In this document: one piece after another, positions 36,906 through 48,539 of the stretch
How positions within the stretch are numbered: the stretch's first letter is position 1
How the letters are laid out: every line of letters begins with the position of its first letter
Assembly (NCBI RefSeq): GCF_048544455.1
Contig: NC_133532.1
Coordinates: forward strand, 86,383,156 to 86,447,155
DNA from: Silene latifolia
Lineage: Eukaryota; Streptophyta; Magnoliopsida; Caryophyllales; Caryophyllaceae
Direction: 5' to 3'
DNA length: 64,000 bases
Made by a program: the position numbers and the translations under genes
The notes under the pieces: generated by a model
What the model was told of the DNA's origin: nothing
The model's database searches: none
What the model saw: the letters and a program-made list of their open reading frames with translations, nothing else

Positions 36906-38201
36906 TGACGGGCTGAAAGTCGTATGCCTATCAAAGTAAATTTATAATCACTCACTTACCTACACCACTAAAAATAATAATATAGTAACAGTAAGGGTCA
37001 AACCCATGTAGAAGGACTAAGTTAACTAATGTGTATAATAATGCAGAGTAAAGTAACCAATTTGGGGGGGGGGGGGGGGGTTGGGTTGTTCGTTTGGTAA
37101 ACTAAGACTAAAGTCAAAAAATAAACTTAGATTAACTCAGATAATTAAAGGTCTTGGGTCAACTTATCTCCGCTACCAATTAAGTCAATTTATCATCGAA
37201 AGTCTCAAATACCAATTTATGTTCAAGTATCTATCGTGAAATAAATATGAAATATTAATTTCTGTTCCTTCTAAAGAACAGTCAAATAATTCGATCAGCG
37301 ATATTATAAGACCCTAACTATCAAATAATCCAACACACGCGTGTCAGATTCAACCCAATAACAGCAACAATGAATAAAAGAACCGATAGAAACAATAACC
37401 ACAACCACACAGTCGTAATTCAATTATATGCTTAATCTCTTCCTAAACCTAAAATAATGATAAACTGAATCAATTAGAAAGGATAAAGGTTGCTACTTTA
37501 ATTTAGATATCAAGCAAACTAAGTCGATAATCTAAACTAGCAAAAGATTAATAATTACTAACACTATTGATCGGATAATGAAACTAAATAAAAATCAAAG
37601 AAATAAAGAACAATAGATTAGAACAATACTTGAAAGATAAAAGGTAAAGACAGACTCACAATCGATTAATCGGTAGCTTTAAAAGATGAACCAAGAAGGG
37701 AGGAATTAGTTCGTCATACTCGATCTAAAATAATTAGGTTTTCTTTTAAGAATTGCAAAAGTAATTTCTAAAACTGAAATAAAGAGTTTAAATACTCTCC
37801 TAAAGAAAGTCAACTTAGTAACCAAAGTCAAAACGAGTCTCAGAACAAACCGAGTAAACTAAACAAATCTCGAGCCTTCATAGTCTGATATGTGCGACAA
37901 TCGGACAAACAAGGGTCGAATGTATGTCGCGCAAAGGCCGCTGGTGTGTCGCACGTATGTCGAATGTGTGTCGCGAATTCACTGCTGCCTAATTTGCTTC
38001 TTTATACGCGACCAATATACTCGACCAATGCTCATGCATGCCTCCCAAGGGACCGTCATCTTCAACTTTACTATAGCTTATTCTTCTTCGCACTTCCAAA
38101 CTCGGTATTGAATTACTCATTATCGCTTACAAATTATCGCCTTTTGTATCTTTAAACTCATTAACTCGACCTTCTTAATACGTACTAAATCCGTCTTATC
38201 A
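36906..38201 (-). repeat. 5' LTR of the gag-protease element
   Basis: 1296 bp partner of 31814-33095. It carries a G-run at 37064-37080, where the other copy has GGGGGGG. The frames at 37890-38155 match those at 32784-33049 only because the LTRs are copies. Confidence 0.88.
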
Positions 38202-38206
38202 CTATG

Positions 38207-39008
38207 GCTGCCTCTGATAGAAACAGTACACCATTAACTTCCTTAGGCATGTAAGGACTCCCATAACTTCTCTGATTTGGTGGCAAGGAAGTCAGGGAGA
38301 CTTTTTTGCCATTATGCTTGAACTGTAAATATTATCCTTGCCTTGGTGAGTGGTATTCTTGTCACACTCCCATGGCCTTCCCATCAGTAGATGGCAGGCA
38401 TCCATAGGGACCACATCACACAACACCACATCCTTGTACACTTTTCCAATGGAAAAGGACACAATGCACTGCTTATCAACTTTACTTTAAAGCCCTTGTT
38501 TAACCGTCTCGGCTTATATTGACTTGGATGGTCCTGGGTGGGTAGGCTCAGCTTGCTGAATAGAGTGGTGGATGCCATATTAGTGCAGCTTCCTCCATCA
38601 ATAATCATATTACACACTCTCCCTTGAACTGTACACCTGCTTCTGAAGAACAGATATCTATGGTCAGCTTCTAATGGAGCTTGTTATGAATGCATGACCC
38701 TCCATAGGACCAAACTATGCCCTGTATCAGGATGAGCTACAATCTATCCTTGGTTTGACCCTTGTTCAATTTCCACTTCATCCAGAACCAGTGTTTCATC
38801 TTCCTCTTACTCAACTAGGCCCTCTCTTTCCCATTCTTCTACTTCCCTGGTTGTGAGAGTCCTGTTAGAAAGACAATCTTTCTTGAAGTGACCATAGCCT
38901 TGGCACTGGAAGCATTTGATATTGTCTCTTCGTAACACCCCCACACACCAAGGTGCCTTACTAAGACCACCTTGGCACATGGGAATGCTACCATCTCGGT
39001 TGCCCGAG
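38207..39008 (-). pseudogene. gag-pr: Chromovirus gag end and protease (broken)
   Basis: The minus strand gives a zinc knuckle IKCFQCQGYGHFKKDC (about 38870-38920), then spaced acidic sequence, then the protease box VCNMIIDGGSCTNMAS (about 38570-38610), whose DGG replaces the common DSG, as in this chromovirus group. Stops occur after GLVE (38807) and further on, and the frame changes near 38470. The N-terminal gag part is cut at 39008 by element A. The apparent start at 39031 lies inside element A's LTR and is not real. Confidence 0.82.
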
Positions 39009-39687
39009 TGATGTGACTCATATTTGAGCATATTTAGTCCCCGAATTAGCCTCGTTCCTATGTTTTATAGTGCATAATTGGGTCATTTACTATCTTTTGT
39101 TTCCCATTTTGCATATTCTTTGAGGTTTTGTTTCCTTGGTAGGAGAGGAGTGCAAACCTTGCATTTTCATGGCGAAATGGAGCTAAATTGATCGCATTCA
39201 ATGACCAAGCATCAAAGGGAAGACGATACTAGAAGACCTATGTAGATAATAAAGTAGATTGGGCAATGATGAAAGGATCCTTGCATCCTCAACAAGATTC
39301 CCGCGGATTTTTGAGGAAAGAAGAAAAGAGAAGTGCCTGTCTCACAATCCGAGCGGATTGCAGCCAATCCGAGCGTCTCCTTGCCCACAAATCCGAGCGT
39401 CCTGATGCCAAGACGCTCGTCTTGAAGCCGAGCAATCCGAGCGTCTCTCCCATGATCCGCTCGGATCCCCTTACAGACTCCACCGTGCCAGCTTCCTAGA
39501 CGCTCGGGACGAGCATATCTTCGTGGGACTAGCAAAATGGAGATGCGCATCTCCTTGGAGAGGAGCACTTCCTCAACTTTTCTTAAGGGTCTTAATAGTC
39601 ATTTAAGCCCTTAGTAACCCTAATCTTTGTACCTAATATTTAGTAAAAATACCCCTTTGTACTACCTAGATTAGCATGTCATCTCAA
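39009..39687 (+). repeat. 5' LTR of element A, left part
   Basis: Starts TGATGTGACTCATATTTG, like the 3' LTR at 57778. It contains the CCGAGCG/CGCTCGG words (39347-39510). The TATA region present in the 3' LTR is altered here (TAGTAAAAATACCCC at 39641). It ends at CTCAA, the copia target site; LTR sequence resumes at 48540. Confidence 0.85.
39347..39510 (+). repeat. CCGAGCG/CGCTCGG words in element A's LTR
   Basis: About seven copies of ATCCGAGCG or its complement CGCTCG(GAT/TC) in 165 bases. The same arrangement lies in the 3' LTR at 58115-58280 and a denser one at 53448-53745. Confidence 0.8.
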
Positions 39688-40672
39688 TGTGGGGTAATAT
39701 CCGTATAAAACCCTTAAATTATAGGACTATAACGTAAATTTAATATGCGATTTATGGTCATAAACGAAAAACAACAAAGAAACGATAAAGCATTAGAAAT
39801 AACCTCGGGTCCTTTGAGATGTGGCCTAAGAACAGAAATCAAAGTAGATTTCCTCCTAATCGATACACCCAAGACCGTCTGAGACTATGCCCTTGTGCTA
39901 TAAATGTATTCTCTAATTGCCTTGCAATATCGAGAGAATTGTTGTGAATTTTACGATGTGAGATCTAGAAATTTCAGAGGAAAAATGCCTCCAAAACCCT
40001 AATGTTTTTGCAAATGAAAAATGATTAGGTTAACTAGGAGGAGAGGCTCTCCTTTTGTCCTTTCATTCGGCCAAACCGAGATCCACATGGGGAAGTGGGC
40101 TTCCACTTCCTCTTATTTTTAACTCGTGGTCCGACTCGAAATTCGCTAAATGTATACGACGGGTTTTTAATTATAAATCGTCATCGGTTATCGGTTATTA
40201 AAATATCAACTAGTAACTTGACTTAGTCGAAATATTAATACATGTCCGACAAAGACAATATCGTGTAATTAATTCAATATACATTAATTAAATATAATCG
40301 TTTATATTTAATTTACGAATTAACTGCTTAATTCGCCTTAGCCCATTTTATTTAATCCGTATTAAATAAAATATCTCAACATCATGTTTGACTAATTATT
40401 AGTCAATAACTCGGACTAACTGCTTAGTCAATTTTGGCATCAACATGACTGTATTTTCATACCGTCACATCTCTCAAACGTATCCTATAGGTGTGACTTT
40501 TAGGGACCAGTTGATCACCGCCATCTGTATGACAATAACGTCAAACTTATCTAGCAAGCCAACCGTTATTGATAAACGTGGACCAACTGATAATAAGACA
40601 AAAGTATACCCTTTGATCCTTTTAGAGATTTATAAGTCCTTGCACTAACTGTATAGGACACCAGCCCCAACA
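39688..40672 (-). repeat. 3' LTR of the young copia element
   Basis: 985 bp, TGTTGGGGCTGG... to ...ACCCCACA on the minus strand. The 67-codon plus-strand frame at 40445 is LTR sequence, present in both copies. Confidence 0.93.
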
Positions 40673-40776
40673 AGCTCCCACTTGTCCGTACAAGTGTACG
40701 TGCAATGACGTTATCCGCACTAACTGGAGGACACCACCTCCAACAAACTCCCACTTGTCCGTACAAGTGTACGTGC
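40673..40776 (-). repeat. Duplicated polypurine tract and LTR edge
   Basis: GCTCCCACTTGTCCGTACAA and the following GTGTACGTGC occur at about 40674 and 40747. Before the second copy is a degenerate copy of the LTR end (AACTGGAGGACACCACCTCCAACA). On the minus strand each unit supplies a purine tract (AAGTGGGAG), so this element carries two candidate plus-strand primers. Confidence 0.8.
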
Positions 40777-41530
40777 GATAACCGATCCTCATATTCATTT
40801 AAAATTTCTCCCACTCAATGTAAAACAATTTGCAGATCCAGATCCGCAAAGGTCGTATTTTACAATCGATTTGTATCAAGAGTGGTTTCCCCGACTAGAG
40901 AGTAACTCAACTGATAAAACGAATTCGTATTCGAGCATGGCCATGCATTTCAGTTACAACTCCTCGAGTGGCCCTGAGAAATATCGAGTACCTGATAAAG
41001 GCTGAATATTTCCTTCAACTCGACTCCTTCCGAACTAAGCACAGTATGAAATGACCCAGAAAAAATCTACTTGGCCCCCTGTTACGGATGACCGTGAGAA
41101 AGAAACCAAAGTCACCCAAAATCTGCCTTAATCTCAAGAGACAGTCGATAGTCAAAAGAATCGACTCTTAGGATCACCATGGAGGTCCTATCCACGACCG
41201 GGCACCGAATGTTATAAAACATTTAGGACTCCACGTCGATGTCACAATTGTGTCCTATGAGATATCCGTATAACCCGCTTCTGTGATTGGTCAGTCAGTT
41301 GGTTGACTTATGGCTTGTTGAACCCACCATCAACCAACGTCACAAAATAATTGCCAGAGTTATCAGCTCATGTGGGCAATTAAGGACCATAAGTATAATG
41401 TTTGTTCAGTTCACTTTGTGGTGTTCAAAATTGTCGTACAAATCCACATGAAAAACAAAATATATAAAATATCAAAACGATGATGTCGTATAGAGTACAA
41501 AAGAGAATGAATCTAATCCATAAAAGAGTA
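40777..41530 (-). other. 3' untranslated region of the young copia element
   Basis: No coding frame; lies between the end of RNase H and the purine tract. Nothing else recognised. Confidence 0.5.
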
Positions 41531-44500
41531 CTATAACTTAGGAACACGTTTAATTCCCATGGAATTAACATGCCCTTCATGCTTATCTTGTCGTAATGGT
41601 TTAGTGAGAGGATCTGCTACGTTATCATCTGTAGCAATCTTTTCTATCACTACTTCCTTTTGCTCCACGTAATCTCGGATTAGATGAGCTTTCCGTTGTA
41701 CATGTCTAGATTTGTTACTAGACTTAGGCTCCTTAGCTTGGAAGATGGCACCTCTATTGTCGCAATAGATGGTGATCGGGTCATTCGAACTAGGCACTAC
41801 GGATAGTCCTTGTAAGAATTGACGCATCCATATCGCTTCCTTTGCAGCTTCAGACGCGGCATAGTACTCGGACTCGATCGTAGAATCTGTAACACTTTGT
41901 TTGGAACTCTTCCACCGATCTGCAGCGCCATTAAGAGTAAAAACGAATCCAGACCGAGATTTCGAGTCATCTCGATCCGTTTGGAATCTAGCATCTGCGA
42001 AACGGTTCTTGCGCATAGCTTTTGTTCGCCTCCATAAGTCAATGCCCAATCTTTAGTCCTCCGTAGGTACTTAAGAATGTTCTTGACACCATCCAATGTG
42101 ATTCACCTGGATCTTTGTTGGAATCGACTTGTCATACTCAATGCATATGTCACGTCCGGACGTGTGCATATCATGGCATACATGATTGATCCTATAGCCG
42201 AGGCATAAGGAATTCGTGTCATGCGCTCTTTCTCTTCCGGTGTCTCTGGTGCCTGAGACTTGCTCAAATGCACCCCTGGAGCCATAGGAAGAAACCCCTT
42301 CTTGGAGTTAGTCATCTTTGAATCTCTCTAGGACTTTGTCTATGTAAGACTCTGATCGAGAGATAACATCCGTCGTGATCTATCTCGATAGATACGGATG
42401 CCCAGAATTCTTTGTGCCTCTCCCAGATCTTTCATCCGGAAATGGTTTTTCAACCATACTTTCACCGAAGTTAAGAGAGGTATGTCATTCCCAATCAGGA
42501 GTATGTCATCGACATACAATATTAGGAAGACAATCTTGCTCCCACTCGACTTGATATAAAGACATGGTTCCTCGACCGATCGAGTAAATCCATTTTCTTT
42601 AATCACTTGGTTGAAGCGATGATTCCAACTCCGAGATGCTTGCTTAAGTCCATAAATGGAACGCTTAAGCTTGCACACTTTCTTAGGATTTTGTGGATCG
42701 ATGAAACCTTCGGGTTGTACCATGTACAACTCTTCCTCCAAAAAGCCGTTTAAGAAGGCGGTTTTCACATCCATCTGCCAAATTTCATAGTCATGAAAAG
42801 CGGCAATCGCTAAGATAATCCGAATCGAACGCAACATGACTACGGGTGCAAAAATTTCATCGTAGTGCAAACCTGGCACTTGGGTGAAACCTTTAGCAAC
42901 TAGTCGTGCTTTATAGATATCTTGTTGACCTTCCACGGAATGCTTTATCTTGTAAAGCCATTTGCATTGAAGGGGACGAACCTTAGCGAGTAAGTCAACA
43001 AGATCCCATACGTTGTTCTCATACATGGAGTCCATCTCGGATTGCATGGCCTCAAGCCATAGCTTTGAGTCAGAACTGGTCATGGCACCTTTATAGGTTG
43101 CGGGTTCACTGCTCGTTAAGAGTAGAATGTCATCTATGTCATGTTCCTCGACCATACCAATGTATCTCGTCCGGGAGGAATAGAGACTCTTCCCGACCTC
43201 TCTAGGTTCCTCGGGAATATTCACCACAGTAGGGATTGAAGGAATTGGTTCCTCCAATGGTTGCTCGGTATTTGGTTCTGGAATCTCCGACAGGTCGAAG
43301 GTTCTATCACTCTTTGCATTCTCGAGAAATTCCTTCTCTAAGGATGTCGCACTAGCCGCAACAAAAACACGTTGTTCGGTTGGCGAATAGAAGTAATGAC
43401 CAAGTGTTCCTTTAGGATAACCTATAAAGTATGTCTTGACCGATCGCGGGCCGAGCTTATCCTCGTGTCTCCACTTGACATAAGCCTCGCAGCCCCAAAC
43501 CCGTATAAAGGACAAGTTAGGGACCGTTCCCTTCCATAGTTCATATGGAGTCTTGTCAACAGCTTTAGACGGACTTGATTAAGTATTAGAGTAGGCGACG
43601 AAGAGCATAACCCCATAATGAGTCAGGCAACACGGTGTGACTCATCATGGATCGAACCATATCAAGTAGTGTTTGATTTCTCCGTTCGGACACACCATTC
43701 AACCGAGGTGTTCCAGTGGAGTTAAGCGTAGGGCAATCCCACAGTCTTTAAGGTGTTGATCAAACTCGTGAGAAAGATACTCGCCACCACGATCTGAACG
43801 TAGTGTTATAATCTTTCTACCCAGTAGGTTCTGTACCCTATTCTGGTATTCTTTGAATTTCTCAAAGGATTCACTTTTATGCTTCATTAAGTAGACATAA
43901 CCATATCTACTTAAATCGTCCGTGAAAGTGATGAAATACCTATAGCCTTCTCGTGCGGTGATTGACATAGGTCCACATACATCCGTGTGTACGAGTCCTA
44001 ATAGGTCAGCAGCGCGCATTCCAACACCTTTGAAGGAAATCCGAGTCATTTTACCGATGAGACATGATTCACACGTGCCAAATGATTGAAAATCAAAGGC
44101 CGAGATAGCTCCATTTTTGATGAGCTGTTTAACGCGTTTCTCATTAATGTGTCCCATACGGCAGTGCCATAGATACGTTTGATCTTTGTCACCAACCTTT
44201 AACCTTTTATTCGTTACGTGTAATATTTCGGTGGTCTGATCTAAAACATAAATTCCGTTCATGGAGACTGCCTTGCCATAAATCATATCGTGTAATGAGA
44301 AAATGCAAGTATTATTCTCTATTACAAATGAAAATCCAAGTTTGTCAAGTGCAGAAACTGAAATAATGTTTTTAGAAAGACTGGGTACATAATAGCAGTT
44401 ATATAAAAATAACTCAAATCCGCTAGGAAGCTGGATCACGTATGTTCCCCTCGAGACGGCAGCCACTCGTGCTCCATTCCCGACACGCGGGTCCACCTCA

Positions 44501-44643
44501 CCCTTTACGAGGGGTTCGATGTTTTGGAGCCCCTGCACATGATTACACAGATGAGAACCACAACAAGTATCAAGTACCCAAGTTCCGTAACTTGCGTGGT
44601 TAATCTCAATCATATGAATAAAAGTAGAAGAGGATGAAGACAT
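41531..44643 (-). pseudogene. pol: Copia pol: protease, integrase, reverse transcriptase, RNase H (frame-broken)
   Basis: Protease box is WVLDTCCGSHLC, with Cys where the catalytic motif needs Gly. Integrase has LWHCRMGH...CESCLIGK (zinc finger) and HTDVCGPM, RSDRGGEY. A frame break near 43700-43515 follows. Reverse transcriptase (42340-43515) has QMDVKTAFLNG, SIYGLKQASRSW and the active-site YVDDILL. Another break near 42320 leads to YASAIGSIMYAM, and RNase H at 41531-42049 has ESEYYAASEAAKEAIW and ADPLTKPL. Order PR-INT-RT-RH is diagnostic of Ty1/copia. Breaks near 43700-43515, 42330 and 42100 plus the protease change make it non-functional as read. Confidence 0.9.
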
Positions 44644-44689
44644 ACCAACGGGTTTAACGCGACCGCCTTTAAGTCCTCATGATAAACAG

Positions 44690-45489
44690 GACATGTACGC
44701 CTCCAATGCCCAGTTTTGTGGCAATGATGGCATTCCATGTTTTAATTCTTGCTCTTTGTCGTGCACGATGAGGTGCTCGACTCACCAGGCCCACTCTTAC
44801 CGAACCCGACTTCTTGAACTTCGGTTTACCTCTTTTATTAGGTTTGCACGAGCTTTGCCCTTACCCTTGCCCTTTTTTGTCACGACGAGAACATCTTGTT
44901 TCATGCTCCCACTGAACTTCATGTCCTTCTCGGTCTGTACGAGAAGGGAGTGCAGTTCATGGGGACTTTTCTTCAAATCATTCATATAGTAATTGGCTCT
45001 AAAGAGCGCAAAACCATCGTGGAGTGAATGAAGCATGCGGTCAATCACAATGTTCTCGCTGATCTTACAATCAAGCGCCTCCAGTTTCTCGACATTCTCA
45101 ATCATGCTGAGAATGTGTGGGCTAACCGATTGGCCCTTCTGGAGTCTCGCATCAAAGAAGCGAGTGGTATGCTCATAGGTCACGATTCTCGGTGCTTTCG
45201 AGAATTCCTTAGTGAGCGTGGTGAAAATCTTGTTTGCACCATGGGCTATGAAGCGTTTCTGCAAATTGGATTCCATTGCAAAAATGAGTACGTTTTTAAT
45301 CGCACCCGCTTCCATGACGAAGTCGTTATACTTGGCGACCTCGTTAGCTCCAGCCGTGGGACCTGGGTTTGACGGGAGGGGCTCAGTCAAAAATCTGAGC
45401 TTCCCGTCAGCAGTGGCAGCATTCCGTAATGCCGCCTCCCATTCCGCGAAGTTTGATCCATCATTCTTCAGTCTAGTAGACTGATTCAT
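44690..45489 (-). pseudogene. gag: Copia gag (frame-broken near the zinc knuckle)
   Basis: Starts at ATG 45489 (MNQSTRLKNDGSNFAEWEA) and resembles the intact gag at 2175-3008 throughout (shared INVI/IVDRMLHSL-type segment). The frame is open to 44797, but just after GKGKARAN it shifts by one base and again before the knuckle ECHHCHKTGHWRRTC (about 44690-44740). The capsid part is intact, the RNA-binding end is out of frame. Confidence 0.85.
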
Positions 45490-47534
45490 CGATTCATGAA
45501 GATCCGGCCGGACTCACGGTCCAATGTGGCACTTGGCATTGGGTCGTTCAAATGACCAGCCATATTTGTTTTAGCAGTTTAAAAGATCGTGATCTACGCT
45601 GAAAAAGAAAGATAAACCAAAACGAAATAAGCAACTCATCGAGGTGATTTAAGTCTATTTAAAATTCATTTTAGGCTCATTGCACTTGCATAATTGATCT
45701 CCCTCAAGAATGATACAAGTGATCCCAAGACTCAATTTCCGTAAATTGATAAGCCAACTGTTAGCTAATTCTTCTGTAAGAACTCTTGGTCGATAGATTT
45801 CCGTAAATCCTATCTATAGTCCACCATGATCACAGGATCGTACGAGTGACCATAGTGTTGAGATAAAATAAGTCAATCAGTTCCAACTTACCCGACGTAG
45901 AAGGGGTCATATTATGCCTACCGACGAAGAAGGGATTCATTGGAGTTTGACCTATAAAGACTATTCTCAATTTTTGGTTATACGAGGAAGATCCCATCAA
46001 CTTAGTTTTAATTCATTTTAAGTGAACGAAAAACTAGCATTGCGTGAATGAATTAATTTAGGTGATGGCTTAAAATTGATCGTGTGACATAAGAATGTCA
46101 AAGAAAACTAACGCGTGACCTCTATATGAGTCAGTTTTCATGCAATTATTAGGTGGTTTGGTTTTAGGCGGAATATGATGCAATCTATCGTTACGATAAA
46201 ATAAATAAATGAATGCAAAACGTAAATAAAAATTCCTAGTGTGGCCTATCCTAGTAAAAAGAACATAATACAACTTTGGAATCCACCGTTGGACCCGAGA
46301 AGCTTGTCTTGATGTTCCATCTTTTTCATTCAGCGGGAGTGAGCATCCGGTCTCCATCTTTGGTCTTCTCAAAAATTACAATTCAAATTTACAAAAATAA
46401 ACCTATTTACATTCTAAATAAAACTGTAATTACAAGGGAAAATTAAAATGGAGATACGAGATCTCAAAATACAACCAAGACCGTGTTCCATCATTACGGT
46501 AACACGTTCTACTAAGGCCACACTAAGTTACAACTGATTGTAAAAAAAAAATTAAATACGTAATTAAAAGCATTCAAAACATTCAAAATAACGATAAATA
46601 AAATGCATCAACTAAATTAAATTTATTCGTGACATAATTCCGTAATTATGTTAAATTTATCCAAACCACCTTTAATGATTAAAATTATGTGACAAAACCG
46701 TTTTAATCAACTTAATTTTAATCCGTGATAATCCGTTACTTTAAATCGTTTTAAAATAACCAAATGATACGTGAGTGAACCGTTTCACTATCAAGCGAAT
46801 GCATAAATCCGTATTATGCATAAAACATGGCCGAAAAAAAACAAAACAAATTTTTTTTTTTTCTTCACGGACTGACCGTGAACAGTACACGAAAAAAAAA
46901 TTTTTTTTTTTTTTTATAATGTTGCTGAATGCCGAGAGCAACAAAAAACCCAAAAAAAAATTTCGGCTCAAAACGTGAGCAACAACGATCAAAACAAAAC
47001 GATTTTTTAAAACCCAATTGCAATTTTAATCTAATCCGTATAGAATTGAAACTACAATTGATACATCTTTAACATATTGCAACAATTATCGATTAAAATT
47101 ACAATATGCAAAGAACAAAAAGATAACAAAAGATCGTCTGATCTAGCAAGAAATGTGTGGCACGCATTTCTAGGCAAAAAACAGAAAACAGGCCGAGAAA
47201 AACACCAATGGCCGCACGGTTTTCCAAAAAAAATTTTGGCCGAGCAAAAAATTTGTGCCGCACGAAATTTTATGCAAACAATTTGATAGATCTTTAACAT
47301 ATTGCAATGAATATCGATTACAAAACAATATGCAAAGATCAAATCGAAAACAAGACAAACAACAACCACCACCGTGTAAACTTGACACGGTTCCCAAGAC
47401 AGGAAAAAAAAACGCAACATGAAAAAAAAAATTCTGCCGAGAGGAAAAAATGGCTGCCGCACGAATTTTTAAGCAAAAAATCATCGATTCAAAATTCGTT
47501 TGATGAAAATCACATAGAAAAATTTACGTGGCCT
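45490..47534 (-). other. 5' leader of the young copia element
   Basis: Two kilobases without a credible gene, with A/T homopolymers at 46850-46915. It contains GACGWAGAAGGG words at 45895 and 45922, and a two-copy repeat of about 226 bp: TCTTTAACATATTGCAA at 47066 and 47291, each followed by AATATCGATTA-type sequence and a GCCGCACGAAATTT-type end (47258, 47454). The K/F-rich frames here are homopolymer artefacts. Confidence 0.7.
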
Positions 47535-47547
47535 GGCTCTGATACCA
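47535..47547 (-). other. Primer-binding site, initiator tRNA-Met, of the young copia
   Basis: Minus strand TGGTATCAGAGCC two bases after the LTR end. Exact consensus. Confidence 0.92.
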
Positions 47548-47549
47548 CT

Positions 47550-48534
47550 TGTGGGGTAATATCCGTATAAAACCCTTAAATTATAGGACTATAACGTAAA
47601 TTTAATATGCGATTTATGGTCATAAACGAAAAACAACAAAGAAACGATAAAGCATTAGAAATAACCTCGGGTCCTTTGAGATGTGGCCTAAGAACAGAAA
47701 TCAAAGTAGATTTCCTCCTAATCGATACACCCAAGACCGTCTGAGACTATGCCCTTGTGCTATAAATGTATTCTCTAATTGCCTTGCAATATCGAGAGAA
47801 TTGTTGTGAATTTTACGATGTGAGATCTAGAAATTTCAGAGGAAAAATGCCTCCAAAACCCTAATGTTTTTGCAAATGAAAAATGATTAGGTTAACTAGG
47901 AGGAGAGGCTCTCCTTTTGTCCTTTCATTCGGCCAAACCGAGATCCACATGGGGAAGTGGGCTTCCACTTCCTCTTATTTTTAACTCGTGGTCCGACTCG
48001 AAATTCGCTAAATGTATACGACGGGTTTTTAATTATAAATCGTCATCGGTTATCGGTTATTAAAATATCAACTAGTAACTTGACTTAGTCGAAATATTAA
48101 TACATGTCCGACAAAGACAATATCGTGTAATTAATTCAATATACATTAATTAAATATAATCGTTTATATTTAATTTACGAATTAACTGCTTAATTCGCCT
48201 TAGCCCATTTTATTTAATCCGTATTAAATAAAATATCTCAACATCATGTTTGACTAATTATTAGTCAATAACTCGGACTAACTGCTTAGTCAATTTTGGC
48301 ATCAACATGACTGTATTTTCATACCGTCACATCTCTCAAACGTATCCTATAGGTGTGACTTTTAGGGACCAGTTGATCACCGCCATCTGTATGACAATAA
48401 CGTCAAACTTATCTAGCAAGCCAACCGTTATTGATAAACGTGGACCAACTGATAATAATACAAAAGTATACCCTTTGATCCTTTTAGAGATTTATAAGTC
48501 CTTGCACTAACTGTATAGGACACCAGCCCCAACA
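47550..48534 (-). repeat. 5' LTR of the young copia element
   Basis: 985 bp, one visible difference from 39688-40672. It carries the GGCGGTGATCAACTGGTCCC block near 48370, shared in modified form with the LTR at 5333-7047. Confidence 0.93.
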
Positions 48535-48539
48535 CTCAA

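Larger units (their letters stand above)
31814..38201 (-). mobile_element. Non-autonomous Athila-like gypsy element (gag-protease only)
   Basis: Two LTRs (31814-33095, 36906-38201) flank 3.8 kb. Target flanks CCATG (31809-31813) and CTATG (38202-38206) agree at four of five bases. The primer-binding site TGGCGCCGTTGCCGGGGA next to the right LTR sets minus orientation. The interior has gag and protease only, then a GRQPVE tail found after pol in related elements, so reverse transcriptase and integrase appear to have been deleted as one block. Confidence 0.85.
27808..39008 (-). mobile_element. Chromovirus-type Ty3/gypsy element, minus strand, split twice
   Basis: Minus-strand order is gag zinc knuckle and protease (39008-38207), then reverse transcriptase, RNase H and integrase (31808-29083), then a 3' LTR (29082-27808). 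A gag-protease gypsy element sits between protease and reverse transcriptase at 31814-38201. The gag is cut at 39008 by element A, so the 5' LTR should lie beyond 64000. Protein similarity is closest to the CRM/Galadriel group. Confidence 0.85.
39688..48534 (-). mobile_element. Young Ty1/copia element with TSD CTCAA
   Basis: LTRs of 985 bp at 39688-40672 and 47550-48534, with CTCAA on both sides (39683-39687, 48535-48539). By eye they differ at one position (40597 G, 48459 T), so the insertion is very recent. Gag and pol of full length are present but carry several frame breaks. Minus orientation. Confidence 0.93.

Noticed and set aside
39212-39568. 118-codon frame, with an almost identical one at 57981-58337
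   Set aside because: Both are in LTR copies of element A; duplication reflects LTR identity, not a conserved gene. The frame covers the CCGAGCG words.
40445-40648. 67-codon plus-strand frame, repeated at 48307-48510
   Set aside because: Present only because the two copia LTRs are near-identical; no domain, wrong strand for the element.
46741-47570. F/K-rich frames on both strands
   Set aside because: Generated by A/T homopolymers in the copia leader; no domain or consistent start.
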